Part shown: in pieces, positions 8,783 to 15,693 of the stretch
Position numbering within the stretch: the stretch's first letter is position 1
Layout of the letters: each line of letters begins with the position of its first letter
DNA from: Dehalococcoidia bacterium
Lineage (GTDB): Bacteria; Chloroflexota; Dehalococcoidia; Lucifugimonadales; Lucifugimonadaceae
Length of the DNA: 64,000 nucleotides
Assembly: GCA_026421185.1 (NCBI GenBank)
Contig: JAPKCH010000006.1
Location: forward strand, 1-64,000
Direction: 5' to 3'
The notes under the pieces: generated by a model
Told to the model about the DNA's origin: nothing
The model's input: the letters and a program-made list of their open reading frames with translations, nothing else
Databases searched by the model: none
Position numbers and translations under genes: made by a program

Positions 8783-10279
8783 TTGCCATCAGATAAAAAG
8801 CGACCCAATATTGTTTTCTTGTTCCCTGATCAATTCAGGGCAGATTTCGCAGGCTTCAACGGTGCGGATTGGTTGCAAACGCCGAATATCGATTCTATTG
8901 CCGAGAATGGTGTGAGATACACGAATTCGTTCTCAGCATCGCCGATATGTGTTCCGGCTCGCACGGCTCTGCTGACCGGAATGAACGCGATGCGTAACGG
9001 CGTGACCGGAAATTTGCACAATTTGCGTGCCGATTGGAGAGATGCAGGGTTAAGAACTTGGCCAGAAATTCTTGCCGAGAACGGCTACTACACCGCCGGT
9101 ATCGGAAAGATGCATTTTTATCCGTGGGATGAGCGACGTGGATTCCAGTACCGGGTTATTTGTGAAGATAAGCGCTGGTTGGAAGTTCGCGACGACTACT
9201 TTCACTACTTGAAGCGTCACGGCTTGAAGAAGCTGCACGGCAACGAGATGCCGGGTTACCACGAGAACAAGGGAGCCGTTATTCACGACATTCCGTGGGA
9301 GCATTCTTGGGACAGGTTCGTGGGTTCCGAGGCTGTGAAATTTATTGGTGACTACGGCGCCGATCAACCGTTTGCGATGATGGTTGGGTTCCCTGGACCT
9401 CACTGCCCATACGACCCGGATGAACGTTTCTTGGAAGGCATCGACGAGTCGAAGATTCCAGAGGCTGCGCCTGAAGTGCCGGGGCATACGCCAAAGTTGA
9501 GGCAGGGCAATATCGATGGCAATGTTCGTCCATGGAATGGAGTCGATTACACTGAGTTTCCTGATGACATGAAGCACACCGTTCGCAAGCACTATTCTGG
9601 ATTAGTCCAGCAGATCGATTTTGAAGTCGGTGAAATTCTCGATGCCCTTCGTAAGAAAGGTCTTCTCGAAAAAACCTATGTAGTATTGGCTTCCGATCAC
9701 GGTGACTACCTTGGTGATCACAACATGATCGGCAAGGCGTCGTTCTACGAATCGGCCATTCGGGTGCCGATGGTTGCGATGGGGCCCGGGATCGAAGCAG
9801 GTCAGACGCAAGAAGGATTGGTTGAACTTCGTGATTTGACTGCGACGATGTTGAGCTGGGCAGGGATCGAGCAGCCGGCTTGGTACGACGCACAACCCCT
9901 GCCGGGTAACGGAATGCCCGGTAAAGATGGCCGGGAGAATATTTTCGGCCTGCTTGGTGACGGCTGGATGAATTTTGACGGTCGTTACAAGCTACATAAA
10001 TACCGTACTGGTGAATCGCTATTGTTCGACATGCTGAATGATCATCAGGAGCAGGTAAATCTATTTAAAAATCCTGAATTCGCTGACATTGTGCGTCGGT
10101 TAGAAATCGAGCTGACACAGGAACTAATGGCGTCTATCGAAGGATCAATGGATGATCGTTTGGCGCAGAACGGCGATATGTCACAGGATCCGACGTTCGG
10201 GTACGAAAGCTGGAACCGACCTTGGCCGAATTCGCCTAGAACTAGCGAGGCGACGTATGAGAAGCCAGCGCGTGGTTAG
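8783..10279 (+). CDS. Sulfatase (type I, formylglycine-dependent), probably cytoplasmic
   Basis: Alkaline-phosphatase-fold hydrolase that should release sulfate from an organic ester. The motif CVPARTALLTG (C-x-P-x-R) carries the Cys that a formylglycine-generating enzyme oxidises, near residue 56 of the 498. Metal ligands fit: the N-terminal FLFPDQFRAD stretch and the later SDHGDYLGDHNMIGK stretch. I chose the TTG at 8783 because GGAGAG precedes it by 5 bases and family similarity (KKRPNIVFLFPDQ) begins right there; the frame opens earlier at a TTG at 8690 that lacks a ribosome-binding site. No signal peptide. Followed by a terminator hairpin and a second, unlike sulfatase. Confidence 0.93.
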   Translation: MPSDKKRPNIVFLFPDQFRADFAGFNGADWLQTPNIDSIAENGVRYTNSFSASPICVPARTALLTGMNAMRNGVTGNLHNLRADWRDAGLRTWPEILAENGYYTAGIGKMHFYPWDERRGFQYRVICEDKRWLEVRDDYFHYLKRHGLKKLHGNEMPGYHENKGAVIHDIPWEHSWDRFVGSEAVKFIGDYGADQPFAMMVGFPGPHCPYDPDERFLEGIDESKIPEAAPEVPGHTPKLRQGNIDGNVRPWNGVDYTEFPDDMKHTVRKHYSGLVQQIDFEVGEILDALRKKGLLEKTYVVLASDHGDYLGDHNMIGKASFYESAIRVPMVAMGPGIEAGQTQEGLVELRDLTATMLSWAGIEQPAWYDAQPLPGNGMPGKDGRENIFGLLGDGWMNFDGRYKLHKYRTGESLLFDMLNDHQEQVNLFKNPEFADIVRRLEIELTQELMASIEGSMDDRLAQNGDMSQDPTFGYESWNRPWPNSPRTSEATYEKPARG

Positions 10280-10324
10280 GTAAAGCATGAGATTTGTGAA
10301 TTTGAATGCTGGCATACGATTCCA

Positions 10325-10354
10325 CCCTCGCACAGCCCCCCCGATGTGAGAGGG
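10325..10354 (+). terminator. Hairpin between the two sulfatase genes
   Basis: CCCTCGCACA and TGTGAGAGGG form a stem of 9 pairs with one mismatch and a C-rich loop, followed by a short T run (ACTATTTT). It lies between the stop of the first sulfatase and the AGGAG of the second, so the two are probably expressed separately or with attenuation. Confidence 0.6.
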
Positions 10355-10375
10355 GGACTATTTTAGGAGTAATAC

Positions 10376-12052
10376 ATGAGCGAACAAGCACCAGAAACTA
10401 CCAAAAAGACCAACATTGTTGTGATGATGGTCGATGATTTAGGTTATTCCGATTTGGGCTGCTACGGTGGTGAGATAAGTACTCCTAATATCGATGCACT
10501 TGGATATAACGGGCTGAGATTCACGCAAATGTACAACGGTGCTCGATGTTGCCCTTCGCGTGCGGCGTTGCTGACAGGCTTACATCCTCATCAGGCTGGA
10601 ATAGGTCAATTGAGTGCGGATCTTGGCGTACCGTCGTATCAGGGCTATTTACGTGATGGTTGTGTCACTATCGCAGAGGTGATGAAGACCGCCGGATACC
10701 GGACGATGATTTCAGGTAAGTGGCACGTTTCTGGAAGCTGGGACAACCGGGAACGTGACAAGTGGATTCTTGGTGACAAGAAGCACCCGATGCCGAAGCA
10801 GCGCGGATTCGACAGGTCGTTTAGCTTGCTGAACGCAGCTGACTCGTTCTGGAACCCGAAGTCTCTGATTATTGAAGACGTACTGGTTGACGTTGAGACC
10901 AGTGATTTTCACATGACAGATGCCATTGGTGATCACGCTATTAATCAGATCGAAGAGTCGGTCGAGATGGGCATGCCGTTCTTCCAGTACGTAGCCTTCA
11001 ACGCTCCGCACTGGCCGCTTCATGCGTGGGAAGAGGACATCGTGAAGTACGAGGGTAAGTACATGGCTGGCTATGACGCCATTCGAACTTCACGCCACGA
11101 GCAGCAAAAAGGACTAGGGGTTGTCGATGACAAGTGGGTTATTTCACCTCGAGATACTGATTCGCCTAATTGGGATGACGTTCAGAACAAGGAATACGAA
11201 GATATTCGAATGGCGACCTACAGCGCCATGATCGAGCAGGTGGACCGCACTGTGGGTCGAATCGTCACTACGTTGAAGAAATCTGGCGAATTCGACAACA
11301 CCGTCATCATGTTCTTATCGGACAACGGCGGTTGTGCCGAGCTGTTCCAAGAAGACACCGATTGGCCGGATCCTTCGCAATGGGAGAGCGCCCTGACTCT
11401 TGATGGCCAGCCGGTTCGCGTTGGTGACATTCCTGAACTGCGGCCGGGTCCAGATACGACTTTCCAGGCTGTTGAATTACCATGGGCTAACGTTTCAGAT
11501 GCGCCGTTTAGACTGTTCAAACGTTGGGTTCATGAAGGCGGAATTTCAACTCCATTCATCGTTCATTGGCCTGATGGAATCGAGGGTTCGGATATTCTGA
11601 ACAATCCGATGCACATCATAGATATTGCGGCGACCTGCTACGACATCTCCGGAGCGCAGTATCCGAAAGAGCATCACGACACTGAGATCACGCCACTCGA
11701 AGGCGAAAGTTTCTTGCCGGCTTTGAAGGGCAAGGAACTGAAACGTGATGCTCCTATCACCATCGAACACGAAGGTAATCGTGGTATTCGAGTTGGCGAC
11801 TGGAAGCTGGTCGCCGAGTGGGGCAAGCCGTGGGAGATGTACAACATCTCAGATGACAGAACTGAGCAGAACAACTTGATCGATGGCGAGAAGGATCGAG
11901 CTAAAGGGTTGGAGAAGGCTTATTTCGAGTGGACTGAACGTGCAGAAGTGTTGCCGTGGCCAGTAGACCCAAGAGTGATAGCAAAACGACTAAAAGGCGA
12001 TCACGCGCACATATCGCAGCATCGAGCGCCACTGAGCGGTGGAATGAAGTAG
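10376..12052 (+). CDS. Arylsulfatase (type I), probably cytoplasmic
   Basis: 558-residue arylsulfatase of the AslA/AtsA type. The N-terminal metal site is VVMMVDDLGYSDLGCYG, the formylglycine motif is C58-C-P-S-R followed by AALLTGLHPHQAGIG, the GKWHVSG segment lies near 118, and the second metal site is FLSDNGGCAE. A good AGGAG sits 8 bases before the ATG. It has no signal peptide, whereas many arylsulfatases are exported, so the substrate must be taken up first or the enzyme acts on internal sulfate esters. A formylglycine-generating enzyme is required and is not in the window. Confidence 0.95.
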   Translation: MSEQAPETTKKTNIVVMMVDDLGYSDLGCYGGEISTPNIDALGYNGLRFTQMYNGARCCPSRAALLTGLHPHQAGIGQLSADLGVPSYQGYLRDGCVTIAEVMKTAGYRTMISGKWHVSGSWDNRERDKWILGDKKHPMPKQRGFDRSFSLLNAADSFWNPKSLIIEDVLVDVETSDFHMTDAIGDHAINQIEESVEMGMPFFQYVAFNAPHWPLHAWEEDIVKYEGKYMAGYDAIRTSRHEQQKGLGVVDDKWVISPRDTDSPNWDDVQNKEYEDIRMATYSAMIEQVDRTVGRIVTTLKKSGEFDNTVIMFLSDNGGCAELFQEDTDWPDPSQWESALTLDGQPVRVGDIPELRPGPDTTFQAVELPWANVSDAPFRLFKRWVHEGGISTPFIVHWPDGIEGSDILNNPMHIIDIAATCYDISGAQYPKEHHDTEITPLEGESFLPALKGKELKRDAPITIEHEGNRGIRVGDWKLVAEWGKPWEMYNISDDRTEQNNLIDGEKDRAKGLEKAYFEWTERAEVLPWPVDPRVIAKRLKGDHAHISQHRAPLSGGMK

Positions 12053-12148
12053 TCGACTGGCCGGGTTTTATTTAGTCTCTTTTTCATTTCGTATAGTTGG
12101 AACCAGCATATACTGTCGGAAATGCTGAGCTTTTAAGGAGTTACCGAT

Positions 12149-12736
12149 ATGTCTGTTTGGAACTTTAGACGTGCGAGATATGGAATTTTTATCGCTATGT
12201 CAGGGCTGCTCGCAGTTGTCGTTTTGGTCGCCTGTGGTAACAGTGCTGCGGATAAAACTGCAAGCTTCGTTAAGATCAGAACCGCACCTGCCGATTACGC
12301 GATAGAGGATCTCAAAATTTTTGGATTGAAAGCTAACAAGCAGTACGACGTTGATGGGCTTCCCGATGGGTTGGACGCTTGGAGAGGTTTTTGGGGGTTA
12401 GATCCGTATGAACGGCACGACTACGAGATTCGTTTCTACGCTTCTCACGCGCTTGCAGTTTCAAGCGGCCAGCAGTTAGCGATTGATGCAACTGGTGCAG
12501 AGTTTACGGCTAAGCGTGATGAGCAAGTTTGGACCGAGGGCGTTAAAGATCGCTGGCAGGCTAGGGGGGTGACTGACGTTTCGAGTGGTGGTTCACGACA
12601 GGCACCAGGGCCGACTTATCAGGATTGGGCTATCGTCGGAAATATGGTGATTCTGTGTGATGGTCTAGATTCTGAGCAAGCGATCATTAGGTGTGCCTCG
12701 CTGATCGCTAATTTCCTGCCAGATGAGGGTGCCTAG
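12149..12736 (+). CDS. Predicted lipoprotein of unknown function
   Basis: 195 residues with a lipoprotein signal peptide: basic start (NFRRARYG), hydrophobic core SGLLAVVVLVA and a lipobox ending in VLVAC, so Cys about residue 29 would be lipidated. The mature part has no motif I know; it contains YERHDYEIRFYASHALAVSSG, which suggests a periplasm-facing sensor or binding domain. An AAGGAG lies upstream of the ATG. It overlaps the end of the convergent VKOR gene by 4 bases. Confidence 0.8.
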   Translation: MSVWNFRRARYGIFIAMSGLLAVVVLVACGNSAADKTASFVKIRTAPADYAIEDLKIFGLKANKQYDVDGLPDGLDAWRGFWGLDPYERHDYEIRFYASHALAVSSGQQLAIDATGAEFTAKRDEQVWTEGVKDRWQARGVTDVSSGGSRQAPGPTYQDWAIVGNMVILCDGLDSEQAIIRCASLIANFLPDEGA

Positions 12737-13254
12737 TCGATATTGGGGTCATTGGTTAGTTCGCTAGATTGCTTTCCGCGTCGTTTGATCTCTGCCCATA
12801 ATTGGCCATCTCGGCGTGCTGCTATCACGGTTGTCACTGCCACGATCACTACTAGTACTGCCGAAGTTACGCAGTATTGGCAGACTGCTTTGATCACAAA
12901 GAATTCGATAGCACTGAGGTATATCGAAGCTAAAACTCCGACGCCCGCGACTCCTGTGACTATTCGTCGAGCGCGCATATCGTCGATCGGTGCTTGAGCG
13001 GCATGAAGTGCGCCGAGCATGATGATCGAATAGGTCGCCATGCCGAAAACAGAGACTGGGATTCCAAAAAACTTCGACCACTTACTGCCGAGTACGGTGT
13101 TGCAACCACTGACGCTACAGCCGACTTCTGTGTGGGCCAGAGCGTTCGCAGTTAGGTAAGTGGTGACAGCGAGTCCGACGAGTGCGATCAGAGCGATCAA
13201 AAGCCAAAGCTTCGAAGGTTGATCAGAATTTTCCATCGTCTCACCGTCTGGCAT
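12733..13254 (-). CDS. Vitamin K epoxide reductase (VKOR) family protein
   Basis: Integral membrane quinone-linked thiol oxidase that in bacteria without DsbB re-oxidises DsbA-like proteins. The 173 residues contain four to five hydrophobic helices, the periplasmic loop pair C-SVSG-C (about 46-51), the FGIPVSVFGMATY segment and the redox CxxC (CQYC, about residue 130) at the start of a helix. The ATG overlaps the TAA of the upstream Sec-DsbA gene by one base (TAATG), which indicates translational coupling and a shared job. ATG at 13236 is an alternative start. Confidence 0.95.
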   Translation of the reverse strand: MPDGETMENSDQPSKLWLLIALIALVGLAVTTYLTANALAHTEVGCSVSGCNTVLGSKWSKFFGIPVSVFGMATYSIIMLGALHAAQAPIDDMRARRIVTGVAGVGVLASIYLSAIEFFVIKAVCQYCVTSAVLVVIVAVTTVIAARRDGQLWAEIKRRGKQSSELTNDPNID

Positions 13255-13964
13255 TAACCGTCTACTTCGTTCAGCGCCTCTTCGAGTCGTACTCGGTAGT
13301 AACCGTATTCTTTGAGCCCGCCGATGTTCACGCCGTTCAAGAACAAGGTTGGTGTTGAGTTCACTCCGAATTCGATCGCTGCTTCACGGTCGCTAGTTAT
13401 CTTTGATAGGTATTTACCAGATTCCATACATTCGTCGAATTGGCTTAGGAATAGCCCTGTCATTTCTGCAAATATCCGAAGGTTAACATCTGAATATGTG
13501 CCTTGGTTTTCACCGTTCCAGTTTACGAATATTGTTTCTTGATATTCCTGGAATCGATTTTGCTCTGCGGCACACTCTGATGCTTCAGCTGCTCGCCACG
13601 ACTCATCTCCGATGAACGGGAAGTGCCTGAAAAGAATATTTACGCGTCCAGTGTCTACATACTCGCGAATGATCTGTTGCCCTGGCCCGAGGGCAAAATT
13701 TGCGCAGACAGGTCACTGAAAGTCCCCGAATTCAACAAGGGTGATAGGAGCGTTGGGATCACCGATAAGCGATCCGCCGGTTACAAGGGCCGACTTTTCT
13801 TCCGTAACTGCCGATTCTGGTGAGTTAAGGAAGATGACTACGATGACTGCTATTGCCGCAAATACGACAATGCCTCCACCCCAGAAAGACCAATTTATTT
13901 TTCCGGATTTCTTAGGATCTCTCGATTTGTTTTTGCGTCGATCTTGTCTTGAAATCAATTGCAT
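13254..13964 (-). CDS. DsbA-like thiol oxidoreductase, predicted selenoprotein (UGA-encoded Sec, UPVC motif)
   Basis: Read straight through one in-frame TGA (13713-13715) the gene codes for 236 residues: a basic N-terminus, a membrane anchor (about 25-46, FWGGGIVVFAAIAVIVVIF), then a thioredoxin fold of the DsbA/Thioredoxin_4 type. The active site reads LVEFGDFQ-U84-PVC, so the UGA stands exactly at the first Cys of CxxC. Beyond it the frame is clean and typical: REYVDTGRVNILFRHFPFIG, ASECAAEQNRF, then the cis-Pro loop GVNSTPTLFLNG. A hairpin suited to Sec insertion follows the UGA. Coupled to VKOR (TAATG), which suggests that this protein oxidises cysteines outside the membrane. Conventional gene calling would split it into an 83-residue and a 69-residue piece. 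The alternative is a pseudogene with one nonsense mutation. Confidence 0.88.
13677..13696 (-). promoter_or_regulatory. Candidate bacterial SECIS hairpin of the DsbA-like selenoprotein
   Basis: In the mRNA a perfect 7-bp stem, UUGCCCU paired with AGGGCAA, closes a 6-base loop CGGGCC. The loop begins 23 bases after the UGA, inside the spacing known for bacterial SECIS elements that SelB binds. It lies within the coding frame, as bacterial SECIS elements do. Confidence 0.7.
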
Positions 13965-14015
13965 TCTTTACGTTGATACGTGATTGAGTCACTGGTGATA
14001 CAAAAATATATCAGG

Positions 14016-14681
14016 CTAAGTTTTGCGGCCTGTGAAGATTAAGTGCCGGATTCCACCTTTTCCTTTGTGTGCCTGAATTTCGTGTTTCTGAGCACGGAAA
14101 CCGTTTCGTTTCATTCTGGATACGAACCTCGGTTCGTCATCTGCTGACCATATTGCGACTCTGCCGCCATTCTTGAGAGCGCTTCGTATCGCTCCTAGTC
14201 CGTGGTCGGTATAGAGCCATGCGTTGCGTTCGCTGACGAGTGGAGATGGTCCGTTGTCGATATCGAGCATGATCGAGTCGTATTCGTTACGAGCATTTTT
14301 AATTACTTTTGAAACGTCGTTTTGAACGAGTTCGGTTCGCTTGTCGTCGAGAGGATGTTCAGCGAACTGAGCAAGTGGACCCTTGTTCCATTCGATTACT
14401 TCTGGAACAAGTTCGACCTGTACAGCTTTGCCGTCTTTTGGGATTAGGTCGAGTGCTGCTCGCAGCGTGTAGCCAAGTCCTAATCCGCCGATCATGACTT
14501 TCGCACCGGGGCGGAGTTTGTTGCAAACAAGACGTGCGAGTTCTATTTCAGAGAAGTGCATGCGGGTCGACATCAGTGGGAGGTCGTCTGCCCTGATGAT
14601 GTATTCGCCGTCGTGTTCGACGAGTTCTAGACGTGTGCCGTCGGGCGATAATGCTTCGCCAACTGTGATCCAAGGTTTCAT
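14016..14681 (-). CDS. Spermidine-synthase-like methyltransferase-fold protein
   Basis: 221 residues with a Rossmann fold of the spermidine synthase/SAM-dependent transferase superfamily. Visible marks are the glycine-rich nucleotide loop VMIGGLGLGYTLRAAL near residue 60, the acidic end of strand 2 (VQVELVPEVIEWNK), QNDVSKVIK, and IMLDIDNGPSPLVSERNAWLY with the conserved D-x-D-N-GP. Many bacterial proteins of this shape are annotated as spermidine synthase without proof of activity, so the substrate is open. It lies in the redox block but the 50-base gap gives no coupling. Confidence 0.8.
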   Translation of the reverse strand: MKPWITVGEALSPDGTRLELVEHDGEYIIRADDLPLMSTRMHFSEIELARLVCNKLRPGAKVMIGGLGLGYTLRAALDLIPKDGKAVQVELVPEVIEWNKGPLAQFAEHPLDDKRTELVQNDVSKVIKNARNEYDSIMLDIDNGPSPLVSERNAWLYTDHGLGAIRSALKNGGRVAIWSADDEPRFVSRMKRNGFRAQKHEIQAHKGKGGIRHLIFTGRKT

Positions 14682-14733
14682 TGCTATAAGTCTACGATGC
14701 TGGATGGGCTGATTGGGATGTGAGTTTTGTTTC

Positions 14734-14757
14734 TGTCTCCCTCCCTTGAAGGGAGAC
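14734..14757 (-). terminator. Hairpin in the 14.7 kb gap
   Basis: GTCTCCCT and AGGGAGAC form an 8-bp stem with a short loop between the NifU-like gene and the spermidine-synthase-like gene. It probably ends the transcript of the NifU-like and glutaredoxin genes. Confidence 0.5.
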
Positions 14758-14858
14758 CATAGTAGTTAGTACCGCACGAAATTTTTGAAGTTTTTTGTCG
14801 GGGCATGTTGGAATGGAAGCGTACCCGTTGAGTTCTGTCAGAAAGGATTGAGAGTCTG

Positions 14859-15104
14859 CTAATTGACTTCGATATTAGTTACGTGCGGAGCGTGGATACC
14901 GAGTGATACGGTCAGGAACTGGGTAACCATTTCAAGAGTAGGTACACACTCTGGGCATTCTTCGTTGACGCCTGGGCTGTACTGGACCTTTAGGCTGTTT
15001 CCATCTAGGGTCGGCACGCCAAGGGTTCCGCCTTCAGAGGCGACCATCGTCTGGATCTGCTCAAGAACAAAATCTACGCTTGTGTCGAAAGTACTATGAA
15101 CCAT
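14859..15104 (-). CDS. NifU-like (Fe-S scaffold type) small protein
   Basis: 81 residues that follow the NifU C-terminal domain pattern: a helix VDFVLEQIQTMVASEGGTL, a strand LKVQYSPGV, then ECPECVPTLEMV with the CxxC that binds a transient Fe-S cluster, a helix, and a closing strand HVTNIEV. The usual Gly residues around CxxC are replaced (NEECPEC), so the scaffold role is likely but not certain. It lies 60 bases downstream of the Sec-glutaredoxin gene on the same strand. Confidence 0.7.
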   Translation of the reverse strand: MVHSTFDTSVDFVLEQIQTMVASEGGTLGVPTLDGNSLKVQYSPGVNEECPECVPTLEMVTQFLTVSLGIHAPHVTNIEVN

Positions 15105-15163
15105 TTATCTGGGATCTTTCTTGCAGAAAACCGAAGCTAATCACTTGTACTATGGGCGTAATT

Positions 15164-15433
15164 CTATACGCACCACGTGGGGGGGTATTTTTCGTTCATC
15201 GTATCGATCGCATGATCGATCGCTTCCACATTGAATTCGGAAAGTATCTGATCGCCGATTACGATAATCGGGGTCGAGTCGTAACCCAAAGCCAGTAGCT
15301 CAGCGCGTCCCTCGAGATCCGTCGAGACATTTTTCACGACGAACTCGACATTGCGGAGCGAAAGGAACCCTTTCACCATTTCGCAGGAGCCTCAGAAATT
15401 CGACGAATAGACCGTAACTTGCCTGTTTAGCAT
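15164..15433 (-). CDS. Glutaredoxin/NrdH-like protein, predicted selenoprotein (UGSC motif)
   Basis: With the in-frame TGA at 15392-15394 read as selenocysteine, the frame from ATG 15433 gives 89 residues: MLNRQVTVYSSNF-U14-GSCEM, a standard glutaredoxin start in which U replaces the first Cys of CxxC. The rest is typical: a helix VKGFLSLRN, strand VEFVVKNV, then GYDSTPIIVIGD with the cis-Pro (Thr-Pro), and a closing helix. The start is supported by GGAG about 9 bases upstream. A strong hairpin follows the UGA. Standard calling would keep only a false 71-residue frame from Met16 and lose the active site. Likely role: reduction of disulfides or mixed disulfides in the cytoplasm, perhaps with the NifU-like neighbour. 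Confidence 0.88.
15358..15376 (-). promoter_or_regulatory. Candidate bacterial SECIS hairpin of the glutaredoxin-like selenoprotein
   Basis: The mRNA segment GUGAAAGG-GUU-CCUUUCGC folds into an 8-bp stem (one U-G pair) with a tiny GUU loop. The loop begins 23 bases after the UGA. A G-U in the apical loop is the feature bacterial SECIS elements share, and the spacing fits. Confidence 0.75.
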
Positions 15434-15488
15434 TTGAGTGAACTCCAGTATCCGATTGCTATGGATAACAGGTTATCGCATACTCATT

Positions 15489-15539
15489 AAAACGCTCGGT
15501 GGACCCCGTTTACAATAACCGAAACACACCGAGCGTTTT
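15489..15539. terminator. Long perfect inverted repeat upstream of the glutaredoxin gene
   Basis: AAAACGCTCGGTG at 15489-15501 pairs perfectly with CACCGAGCGTTTT at 15527-15539 around a 25-base loop. On the minus strand the 3' arm ends in UUUUAAU. It stands between the MlrC gene at 15.7 kb and the glutaredoxin start, so it most likely ends the MlrC transcript. A protein-binding operator for the glutaredoxin gene is the other possibility. Confidence 0.6.
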
Positions 15540-15652
15540 AGACACAATCCCCGTACTCCGTGCTCGACCCTGTTCTACGCCTTAAAATGGCATACAACAT
15601 TGGTACCGCGAGTACTAAAGCACCGAAATACACGACAGAGCTACACCTCTGA

Positions 15653-15677
15653 GCCCCTTCCCGAAGGAATGGGGGGC
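15653..15677 (-). terminator. Hairpin just after the downstream MlrC gene
   Basis: GCCCC with TTCC on one side and GGAA with GGGGC on the other form an interrupted stem around CGAA. It lies within 45 bases of the stop codon of the MlrC-type gene; no long U-tract is seen. Confidence 0.4.
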
Positions 15678-15693
15678 ATCACAGGTTTGAACC

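Noticed and set aside
13254-15433. UGA as tryptophan or glycine (alternative genetic code)
   Set aside because: Many intact genes end in TGA here, for example CaiB at 44234, the first CDGSH gene and ymdB. Trp or Gly would also not fit the Cys position in the three active sites.
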